Of a stretch of DNA of 11,314 nt, positions 1-5,880 are shown one piece after another. Within the stretch, counting starts at the first letter, position 1; the number at the start of each line of letters is the position of its first letter. Origin of the DNA: JBGTCD01 sp041749015 (GTDB taxonomy: Bacteria > Bacteroidota > Bacteroidia > Cytophagales > Cyclobacteriaceae). Under the pieces are notes generated by a model. That model ran no database searches and was not told where the DNA came from. It saw only the letters and a list, made by a program, of their open reading frames with translations. The stretch covers positions 1-11,314 of the forward strand of contig JBGTCD010000031.1 in the NCBI GenBank assembly GCA_041749015.1, written 5' to 3'. A program made the position numbers and the translations under genes.

Positions 1-968
1 CCACCATCAATTATGAAACAGACCCTCCCGGTTTGGAATTGAATGTGGATGGTCGTTGGGTTACTACCCCCCATCAGGAAACAAGTGTAGTGGGCATCTC
101 CCGTACAGTGGAAGCCCGGGAATTGATTATTCTATCGGATCAAATTGGGATTTTTTCAGAGTATAATACAGGCCAGACAGAAAAGATTCTCAATTTTAAT
201 GCATCTGTGGAAGAGATGACGATCATTGCCAATTATGACCTGGCCCCGGCAGGGGATGGTAATGGACTATTTGGAGAGTATTTTAATCTCACCAGGAGTT
301 TTAGCAATGACCCTGACTTCATTAGAATTGACCCTGAGATCAATTTTGACTGGGGTGAAGGATCACCAGATGAAAGCCTCCTGGGTAATGATTTTTTCAG
401 AATCAGATGGACGGGCTTTATCAAGCCACCCGTAGACGGGACCTACACCTTTTATGTAGAATCTGATGACGGGGCACGGTTGTGGGTTAATAATCAAATG
501 CTCATTGACCAGTGGGTGCCCCAGGGCGCTACCGAATGGAGTGGTGAAATTGATTTAATTGGTGGTAATGTATATCCGCTAAGATTGCTTTATTTTGAGG
601 ATGCCGGTTTGGCCTCGGTCAAACTCGCATGGAGCAGCAACCTAATTCCGAAAGATATTATCCGACAAAATTTTTTAATGACTGAAGAAATTACCGGCCT
701 TAACGATCAGGAATTACAAGAGTTGGAAATCTTTCCAAACCCTTCAAACGGTAAAGTGTATCTTAATTGGAATCATAAAAATGAAGATCTAAGGGAAATA
801 ACCATTATGGATTCGGCGGGTAAGCAGTTGCTTATACTTAACTATGAACAAAACTTTCAAAGTAATTTTGTTGAGCTAAACCTGAATAGCCTGCAACCAG
901 GAATGTATTTTATAAAATGCACTGGGGGTAATGGCAATACGATGGTTCAACGGTTAATTAAAAATTAA
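1..968 (+). CDS. Secreted PA14-domain protein with type IX secretion sorting tail (3' part; 5' end outside window)
   Basis: The reading frame is open from base 3 to the TAA at 966-968 and has no in-frame ATG near the left edge, so this is the C-terminal part of a larger protein; the TTG at base 33 is not a credible start. The first ~35 residues (including DPPGLELNVDG and SVVGISRTVEA) resemble the linker domain seen after sugar-dehydrogenase-like propellers in Bacteroidota secreted proteins, which is a recollection and not proven here. A PA14 domain, a carbohydrate-binding beta module, follows at about bases 258-650, with the characteristic GLFGEYFN opening, FRIRWTGFI, GTYTFYVESDDGARLWVN and LIDQW. 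The last ~80 residues (from about base 717) form a Por secretion C-terminal sorting domain: IFPNPSNGKVYLNW, then a final strand with GMYFIKC and MVQRLIKN. Inference: exported through the outer membrane and attached at the cell surface or released, acting on or binding glycans. It is probably co-transcribed with the gluconolactonase-like gene 7 bases downstream. Confidence 0.88.
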   Translation, partial: TINYETDPPGLELNVDGRWVTTPHQETSVVGISRTVEARELIILSDQIGIFSEYNTGQTEKILNFNASVEEMTIIANYDLAPAGDGNGLFGEYFNLTRSFSNDPDFIRIDPEINFDWGEGSPDESLLGNDFFRIRWTGFIKPPVDGTYTFYVESDDGARLWVNNQMLIDQWVPQGATEWSGEIDLIGGNVYPLRLLYFEDAGLASVKLAWSSNLIPKDIIRQNFLMTEEITGLNDQELQELEIFPNPSNGKVYLNWNHKNEDLREITIMDSAGKQLLILNYEQNFQSNFVELNLNSLQPGMYFIKCTGGNGNTMVQRLIKN

Positions 969-975
969 ACAAACT

Positions 976-1923
976 ATGAAGACCTTATTTATTTCAGCAC
1001 TCCTAGCGTTTATCATCTTTTCAGGCTGTCAGAAAATTTCTGACCACTTTGATGTAAAGGATGATGCCATGCTCAGTCTGGTGGATGCCAACGCCCCACT
1101 GGAAAAATTAGCCACAGGATTCCGGTTTACGGAAGGCCCTGTATGGTCTGTGAAGGACTCCGCCTGGCTTTTCAGTGATATCCCTGCCAACATTGTTTAC
1201 ATCATTAGACCGGGAGATGCTGAAGCCCAGGTATACCTTGAGCCGAGTGCCAATTCGAATGGATTAAATTATGACAGCAATGGGCGACTCTTGCTATGCA
1301 GGCATAGTGGCAGGGACCTGGCAGTAATGGTCTCTCATGACAGTATTAAATCTCTTGCCTACCAATACCAGGGCCTAAAGCTCAACAGTCCCAATGATTT
1401 AGTACTCTTTCAGGATGGGTCGATAATCTTTACCGATCCGCCATACGGACTTCAGGGCCAGGATGACAGCCCGGATAAAGAACTTGCCTTCAATGGGGTT
1501 TATTTATTTAACGGGGATTCACTCCGCCTCCTTGATAGTACGTACAGAAGGCCTAATGGCGTAGCCTTATCCCCTGATGAAAAAACGCTTTACCTGGCAC
1601 AGTCACAGATAGAGCCTGGAATTTTTAGGTTTAAGGTATTGGGAGACCGATCCATACAGCTTCTGGATACTTTACTGGATGCCATCACCATAGATAAGCC
1701 CGGCACTCCTGATGGTATGAAGGTGGATGAGGATGGCAATCTCTACGCTACGGGACCCGGCGGGGTATTGATCTTCAGCCCTGCCGGTAAGCACCTGGGG
1801 ACCATCAACATCCCCGAGGTACCTACCAACCTTGCCTTTGGAGGCCCAGACGGCAAAACCCTTTTTATCACCGCCCAAACCAGCGTATACTCCCAAAAAA
1901 TGATGAAAAAAGGCTTGGACTAG
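976..1923 (+). CDS. SMP-30/gluconolactonase-family lipoprotein
   Basis: This is a 315-residue protein with a lipoprotein signal peptide: a hydrophobic stretch, then FSGC with the lipidated cysteine at residue 18. The rest is a six-bladed beta-propeller of the SMP-30/gluconolactonase/LRE family. The usual metal-ligand positions are all present: Glu53 in TEGPVW, Asn140 in SPNDLV, Asn194 in RPNGVA and Asp246 in TPDGMKVD. Known family members hydrolyse sugar lactones such as gluconolactone using a divalent cation; the exact substrate here is unknown. The first ATG after the upstream stop is taken as start because the signal peptide begins exactly there. The gene starts 7 bases after the PA14/type IX gene, so an operon for extracellular sugar oxidation followed by lactone opening is a reasonable inference. 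Its TAG stop shares a CTAG with the stop of the convergent phhA, leaving no room for a terminator between them. Confidence 0.9.
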   Translation: MKTLFISALLAFIIFSGCQKISDHFDVKDDAMLSLVDANAPLEKLATGFRFTEGPVWSVKDSAWLFSDIPANIVYIIRPGDAEAQVYLEPSANSNGLNYDSNGRLLLCRHSGRDLAVMVSHDSIKSLAYQYQGLKLNSPNDLVLFQDGSIIFTDPPYGLQGQDDSPDKELAFNGVYLFNGDSLRLLDSTYRRPNGVALSPDEKTLYLAQSQIEPGIFRFKVLGDRSIQLLDTLLDAITIDKPGTPDGMKVDEDGNLYATGPGGVLIFSPAGKHLGTINIPEVPTNLAFGGPDGKTLFITAQTSVYSQKMMKKGLD

Positions 1924-2687
1924 CCTCCAAAACGCTCCTCTATCCTTTGGATTACCAGTGGGAGTGACTCATACAAGGCCTGGTAAGAGTCTATGACGAA
2001 GTATTGGGTCTGGAAAGCATCTTTCCGGTACGGCGTATTCAGTACCTTGTCAACATCGTATTCAAGATGCTCAGGCTCCGAACCCAGGCTGTACTTGGTC
2101 TCCCCTGCTGAGGATAATATCCCTGCTCCATAAATTCTCAGTTCGCCCTTCTCGCGGATCAGGCCAAATTCTACGGTATACCAGTAGATTCTGGATAGGG
2201 CATGGATGGCATCAGGATTGTGAACAAAGCGTGCCCCAATCCTGCTCAACCCCTGAAGAAAATCAACAAAAGGTTGGTTGGTCAAAAGCGGCACATGAGC
2301 AAATACGTCATGAAACATATCCGGCTCTTCGAGGTAATCAAGCTGCTCCATAGTCCTGAGCCAGGTGGTAGCAGGAAACCGCTTACCCGCCATCAGACCA
2401 AAGAATAAGCTGTCGTCTACAATCCCTGGAACTGCGGTAATTTCCCACCCGGTAAGGTTTTTGAGAATATTATTAGTCTCGGTGAAGTCTGGAATCCTAT
2501 CTCCTGTATAATTTATCCGCTCCATGCCTTTGAGATACTCCATGGTTGCAGCTCCCGGCAAATTGCTGATTTGCCGGTCAAACAAGATTTTCCACACTTT
2601 CTGATCCTCCTCAGTATACTGATCATACACCTGCTTGTCGCCTTCGAGGGTTGGGATCTTTCGCTTCATTTTTTCTTCGATCATCAT
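1920..2687 (-). CDS. phhA: Phenylalanine 4-hydroxylase (tetrahydropterin-dependent)
   Basis: This 255-residue protein is the compact catalytic-domain-only form of the biopterin-dependent aromatic amino acid hydroxylases, with no N-terminal regulatory ACT domain. Such enzymes convert L-phenylalanine to L-tyrosine using O2, tetrahydropterin and a mononuclear iron in the cytoplasm. The iron ligands are visible as His126 and His131 in EPDMFHDVFAHVPLL and Glu173 in IYWYTVEFGLI. The spacing matches the family. GAGILSSAGE and the later YDVDKVL region are also typical. The start at 2687 (ATGATG, giving MM) is preferred because it follows the leader terminator directly; Met7 is a possible alternative. 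The 3' end overlaps the convergent gluconolactonase-like gene by 4 bases. Immediately upstream is a leader peptide with six tyrosine codons and an intrinsic terminator, so expression is probably raised when charged tRNA-Tyr is scarce. That suggests a role in making tyrosine and not only in phenylalanine breakdown. Confidence 0.95.
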   Translation of the reverse strand: MMIEEKMKRKIPTLEGDKQVYDQYTEEDQKVWKILFDRQISNLPGAATMEYLKGMERINYTGDRIPDFTETNNILKNLTGWEITAVPGIVDDSLFFGLMAGKRFPATTWLRTMEQLDYLEEPDMFHDVFAHVPLLTNQPFVDFLQGLSRIGARFVHNPDAIHALSRIYWYTVEFGLIREKGELRIYGAGILSSAGETKYSLGSEPEHLEYDVDKVLNTPYRKDAFQTQYFVIDSYQALYESLPLVIQRIEERFGG

Positions 2688-2707
2688 TTTCAGGGTTGTT
2701 AAAGGTT

Positions 2708-2749
2708 AAAAAAAACAAAAAACCCGGCTCCTTGTTTCGGAACCGGGTT
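2708..2749 (-). terminator. Intrinsic terminator (attenuator) just upstream of phhA
   Basis: Read on the minus strand, AACCCGGTTCC (2749-2739) pairs with GGAGCCGGGTT (2731-2721), giving 11 base pairs with one G-U and a 7-base loop GAAACAA. A T-rich tract of 13 bases broken by a single G follows (2720-2708). This is a textbook Rho-independent terminator. It ends about 20 bases before the phhA ATG, so it cannot be a terminator of phhA itself. It can end transcripts arriving from ffh and, more importantly, transcripts starting at the leader promoter. Its left arm and loop can instead pair with an upstream segment of the leader, which makes termination conditional. Confidence 0.9.
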
Positions 2750-2814
2750 GGTTTATTGTCAATTTCTTTTGATTACGACAAACACCTACTGGCCAATCCG
2801 AAACTACGGGCTGG
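2734..2814 (-). promoter_or_regulatory. Mutually exclusive RNA pairings of the tyrosine attenuator
   Basis: Four segments on the minus strand match the classical 1-2-3-4 scheme. Segment 1, CCAGCCCG (2814-2807), starts 3 bases after the last Tyr codon and can pair with segment 2, CGGATTGG (2800-2793), with one mismatch and one G-U. Segment 2, taken as GTTTCGGATTGG (2804-2793), can instead pair with segment 3 as CCAA (2751-2748) plus TCCGAAAC (2741-2734). That gives 12 Watson-Crick pairs with a 6-base bulge. Segment 3 contains most of the left arm and part of the loop of the terminator (segment 3:4). Segment 1 and the start of segment 3 (CCAACCCG) differ by one base, so they compete for segment 2. 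A ribosome stalled on the Tyr codons would cover segment 1, free segment 2 to take up segment 3, and prevent termination. The pairings were found by eye; no folding energies were computed. Confidence 0.75.
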
Positions 2815-2850
2815 GTTATAATAGTAGTAATAGTAAGTGTGGTTCATCAT
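2773..2850 (-). CDS. phhA leader peptide with six consecutive tyrosine codons
   Basis: This is a 25-codon reading frame on the minus strand, ATG at 2850-2848 and TAA at 2775-2773. The peptide begins MMNHTYYYYYYNPARS and ends ASRCLS. The six adjacent tyrosine codons (TAC TAT TAC TAC TAT TAT) occupy 2835-2818. A run like this is very unlikely by chance in a short frame that precedes a terminator and the gene for a tyrosine-forming enzyme. By analogy with the his, trp and pheA leader peptides of other bacteria, its role is probably not the peptide itself but to stall ribosomes when charged tRNA-Tyr is low. The frame ends 23 bases before the terminator stem, as in classical attenuators. There is no Shine-Dalgarno sequence; the ATG lies 7 bases after a TAnnTTTG promoter element, so the transcript may be leaderless. 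The frame is too short for ordinary gene finders and would normally go unannotated. Confidence 0.88.
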   Translation of the reverse strand: MMNHTYYYYYYNPARSFGLASRCLS

Positions 2851-2857
2851 ATCGGGT

Positions 2858-2888
2858 CAAATATAGTAGGGTGCTTTTATTTTTCCAA
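2858..2888 (-). promoter_or_regulatory. Promoter of the tyrosine leader and phhA
   Basis: On the minus strand TATATTTG (2865-2858) is an exact match to the Bacteroidota -7 consensus TAnnTTTG. A TTG at 2888-2886 (in AATTGG) lies 20 bases upstream, an acceptable position for the -33 element. Transcription would start near 2853-2850, at or a few bases before the leader peptide ATG. The promoter begins just after the ffh stop codon, so phhA need not depend on ffh transcription. Confidence 0.65.
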
Positions 2889-2890
2889 TT

Positions 2891-4219
2891 TTAATTTCCA
2901 AAAGGATTCATGCCTGCCAATGCCTTCTTGGCTCCCACCTTATTCATGGTTTTCATCATCTTACGCATATCGCTAAATTGTTTCATCAACTGGTTGACCT
3001 GCTGGATGGAAGTGCCGCTCCCGTCAGCCAGCCTTTTTCTTCTGCTGCCGCTGATGATATCAGGATTTGAGCGTTCCTCAGGCGTCATGGAAAGTATCAC
3101 CGCTTCTATTGGCTTAAATGACTCATCATCAAAATCCATTCCCTTCAGGGCTTTGCCCATGCCTGGAATCATCCCCATGATGTCTTTGATATTACCCATC
3201 TTTTTGATTTGCTGCAATTGGGATAGGAAGTCTTCGAAGTCAAATTTATTTTGACGCATTTTTTTACGGAGCCTGCCGGCCTCCTCCTCATCAAAGGCAT
3301 CCTGTGCCTTCTCTACCAGTGACACCACATCACCCATCCCCAGGATCCTGTTGGCCATCCGGTCAGGGTGAAACTTATCAAGGGCATCCATTTTTTCCCC
3401 TGTACCAATAAATTTAATGGGCTTGTCCACCACCGTACGAATGGATAAGGCCGCACCACCACGGGAGTCACCATCAAGTTTGGTCAGCACCACCCCGTCA
3501 AAATCAAGCTGCTCGTTAAAGGCCTTTGCCGTATTCACAGCATCCTGACCGGTCATGGCATCTACCACAAACAAAGTCTCTGATGGTGATAATGCTTTTT
3601 TCAGCCCTGCGATCTCTTTCATCATGGCCTCATCTACCGCCAAACGACCGGCGGTATCTACGATGAGGATTTTTACATTCTGGTTGCGGGCTTCCTTGAT
3701 AGCATTTTCTGCTATTTGAACCGCGTTTTTATTGTCCGGTTCGGCGTATACGGTCACGCCAACTTGTTCACCAATCACTTTTAGCTGGTCAATGGCTGCC
3801 GGGCGGTATATATCACAAGCCGCGAGCATGACGGATTTGCCTTGTTTCTTAAGATAATGAGCCAGCTTTCCGGAGAAGGTTGTTTTACCTGAACCCTGCA
3901 AGCCAGAGATCAGAATGATAGCCGGATTGCCTTCAATTTTGATGTCTTCATTGCGGCCGCCCATAAGCCGTGCGAGCTCATCGTTGGTGATCTTGGTGAG
4001 CAACTGACCTGGTGAAACAGCGGTTAGTACATCCTTTCCTAGGGCTTCCTCCTTGATTTTATCAGTGACATCTTTGGCTACCTTAAAATTGACATCGGCA
4101 TCAATTAGGGCCCTGCGAATTTCCTTGACCGTAGTGGCTACGTTGACTTCAGTAATACTGCCTTGGCCTTTGAGCATTTTAAAGGCCTTATCCAACTTCA
4201 AACTCAAATTCTCAAACAT
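2891..4219 (-). CDS. ffh: Signal recognition particle protein Ffh (SRP54 GTPase)
   Basis: This 442-residue protein has full-length Ffh architecture. It has an N-terminal helical N domain (residues 1-~85), then the SRP-type GTPase G domain with P-loop GLQGSGKTT (106-114), DTAGR (188-192), GQDAV (224-228) and TKLDGDSRGG (from 246). The methionine-rich M domain follows (~325-430), including the RNA-binding SGSRRKRLADGSG region (390-402) and methionine-rich helices such as MRKMMKTMNK. Ffh binds 4.5S RNA and the signal sequences of nascent membrane and secreted proteins, delivering ribosomes to FtsY at the inner membrane; it is essential in nearly all bacteria. The ATG at 4217-4219 gives the canonical MFENLSLKL N-terminus. 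The gene appears monocistronic: a leader promoter and a terminator separate it from phhA downstream, and the upstream gene is divergent. Confidence 0.98.
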   Translation of the reverse strand: MFENLSLKLDKAFKMLKGQGSITEVNVATTVKEIRRALIDADVNFKVAKDVTDKIKEEALGKDVLTAVSPGQLLTKITNDELARLMGGRNEDIKIEGNPAIILISGLQGSGKTTFSGKLAHYLKKQGKSVMLAACDIYRPAAIDQLKVIGEQVGVTVYAEPDNKNAVQIAENAIKEARNQNVKILIVDTAGRLAVDEAMMKEIAGLKKALSPSETLFVVDAMTGQDAVNTAKAFNEQLDFDGVVLTKLDGDSRGGAALSIRTVVDKPIKFIGTGEKMDALDKFHPDRMANRILGMGDVVSLVEKAQDAFDEEEAGRLRKKMRQNKFDFEDFLSQLQQIKKMGNIKDIMGMIPGMGKALKGMDFDDESFKPIEAVILSMTPEERSNPDIISGSRRKRLADGSGTSIQQVNQLMKQFSDMRKMMKTMNKVGAKKALAGMNPFGN

Positions 4220-4241
4220 AATTATTGCATTTTTGGGATTG

Positions 4242-4249
4242 CAAAATTA
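4242..4249 (-). promoter_or_regulatory. Possible -7 element of the ffh promoter
   Basis: On the minus strand TAATTTTG matches TAnnTTTG and lies 22 bases before the ffh ATG, a plausible distance for a short 5' leader. I see no clear TTG or TTTG at the -33 position, so support rests on the -7 element and its placement. The 203-base gap between the divergent ffh and amidohydrolase genes (4220-4422) is A/T-rich, and I could not pick out a promoter for the rightward gene with confidence. Confidence 0.35.
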
Positions 4250-4422
4250 AGAAATTTTTCCGCTTTTATGATCGTTTTTCGAGTTATGAAAACCCGTTCG
4301 AAAAATGGCACCCATAATTTATTACTGAAACCACCTTATAAGATTTAAATAACTCCAACCTTTTTGTTTATTTACTATCGGAACCTTTAATAAATTAAAA
4401 AGAGCATTTTTAAAAACTAATA

Positions 4423-5856
4423 ATGAAGGTAGCAAAGAAGGCATTAAAATATGTCCTCATTTTTTTTGGTATTCTATGTATAGCACTCGCGGTGGCACTA
4501 ATAGTCGATTGGCAACAAACCACCTATTTAAAACTTAAAAACAATATTGATGCTGAAACAAATTCTTACATAATCCAAAATGTAAATGTAATTCCTATGA
4601 CTCAGGACACTGTTTTAGCCAATCAGACAGTGTACATTAAGGATGGATTAATTGCATCCATTGGAGGTCATTTTGCAATTGATAACATACCGATTATTGA
4701 TGGCAAAAATGGGTATTTAATGCCGGGCCTGGTGGATATGCATGTGCACGTATGGGACAAGCAAGAACTCGGGTTGTATTTAGCAAATGGGATCACCACG
4801 ATAAGAAATGTTTGGGGAATGCCCATGCATTTAAGAATGAAAAAAGAAATCAGTTCCGACGAAATATTTTCACCATTGTTTTTTACCACCGGACCAAAAC
4901 TTACCGGACCAGATTATAAAGGATCTGATAATTTACAACTTTCTTCAAAAGAAGAAGCAGTACAGAAGGTTAAGAGCTATAAAGCGAGAGGGTATGATTT
5001 CATTAAAACCTACAATGGTTTACCAAAAGAAATATTTGATGCTGTCATCGAAGAGGCCAAAGTTTCTGAAATGGATATCGTTTCCCACCCATCTCAAAAG
5101 GTACCGTATTCTTACCACTTCAATCCCCAAATTATCACTATTGAGCATGCTGAAGACATCATTCAACAGCCTTTAGACTATCAGTTGGACACATTGAAGC
5201 TAAATCAAGTAGTAGATGAGTTTTCCCAATCTACTGAAACTTCATTCTGCCCAACCCTCATTGTTTATTACAACATCTACAACTTGATCATCAACGATGA
5301 CATCCTGACTTCCAAAGAAATGGATTACATGAATCCGCTCATTAAACTATTTGACAGCAAGGGCCAATTTGACCGATGGGAAAATGCAAAAAAGAATGAT
5401 CCCTCAATTGAAACTAAGATACTTGCCCAACACAAATTTCATCTGTTAACAATTAAAAAATTGCATGATTCAGGAGTAAACATCGTTTGCGGAACTGATG
5501 CCGGGATTGGAATAACTGTACCAGGGCTATCAATCCATCAAGAACTCTATTTTTATAGCCAGGCGGGACTTTCCAACTATGAAGTTTTAAAAACTGCAAC
5601 CATAAATCCTTCAAAAACACATAGTGCCATGAGTGCCATCGGGTCTATTGAGAAAGACAAAATAGCAAATTTGATTCTTCTAAAGAATAACCCTTTGGAG
5701 GATTTACAAGCATTAGAGAATCCTGAGGTAGTTTTTATAAAAGGTAGAAAATTAGATATGGAAGTCTTAGATAAGTTTAAGGCAAAAGCCAAAAACCGGA
5801 ATAATCTAGTCGCAACTATTTTGAGATATTTAGAAAATATGGTTGTTGAAAAATAA
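4423..5856 (+). CDS. Membrane-anchored amidohydrolase (imidazolonepropionase-like metal-dependent hydrolase)
   Basis: This 477-residue protein starts with one N-terminal hydrophobic segment (residues ~9-28, after KVAKKALK). There is no lipobox or clear cleavage site, so it is probably anchored in the inner membrane with the enzyme outside the cytoplasm. The rest is an amidohydrolase-superfamily fold. A small beta-domain precedes PGLVDMHVHVW with metal ligands His107 and His109. Lys195 in YDFIKTYNG is a candidate carboxylated bridging lysine, followed by His222 (VSHPSQ), His242 (IEHAEDI) and the catalytic Asp359 (CGTDAG). The C-terminus closes the beta-domain with GSIEKDKIANLILLKNNPL. Family members hydrolyse cyclic amides, dipeptides or related C-N bonds; the substrate cannot be named. 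Codon use is visibly more A/T-rich than in ffh or the next gene. The MFS gene begins 24 bases downstream and may be co-transcribed. Confidence 0.88.
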   Translation: MKVAKKALKYVLIFFGILCIALAVALIVDWQQTTYLKLKNNIDAETNSYIIQNVNVIPMTQDTVLANQTVYIKDGLIASIGGHFAIDNIPIIDGKNGYLMPGLVDMHVHVWDKQELGLYLANGITTIRNVWGMPMHLRMKKEISSDEIFSPLFFTTGPKLTGPDYKGSDNLQLSSKEEAVQKVKSYKARGYDFIKTYNGLPKEIFDAVIEEAKVSEMDIVSHPSQKVPYSYHFNPQIITIEHAEDIIQQPLDYQLDTLKLNQVVDEFSQSTETSFCPTLIVYYNIYNLIINDDILTSKEMDYMNPLIKLFDSKGQFDRWENAKKNDPSIETKILAQHKFHLLTIKKLHDSGVNIVCGTDAGIGITVPGLSIHQELYFYSQAGLSNYEVLKTATINPSKTHSAMSAIGSIEKDKIANLILLKNNPLEDLQALENPEVVFIKGRKLDMEVLDKFKAKAKNRNNLVATILRYLENMVVEK

Positions 5857-5880
5857 ACTATTACTAATAGCACCTTTTCA

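Noticed and set aside
2708..2749. Hairpin considered only as the ordinary ffh terminator
   Set aside because: It may also serve that purpose, but it lies about 140 bases past the ffh stop, downstream of a separate promoter and leader frame and directly before phhA. A pure ffh terminator does not account for the arrangement.
2708..2850. T-box or metabolite riboswitch as the explanation for the phhA upstream region
   Set aside because: No T-box sequence or other riboswitch core is seen. The translated frame with six Tyr codons plus competing hairpins explains the region better as a peptide-coupled attenuator.
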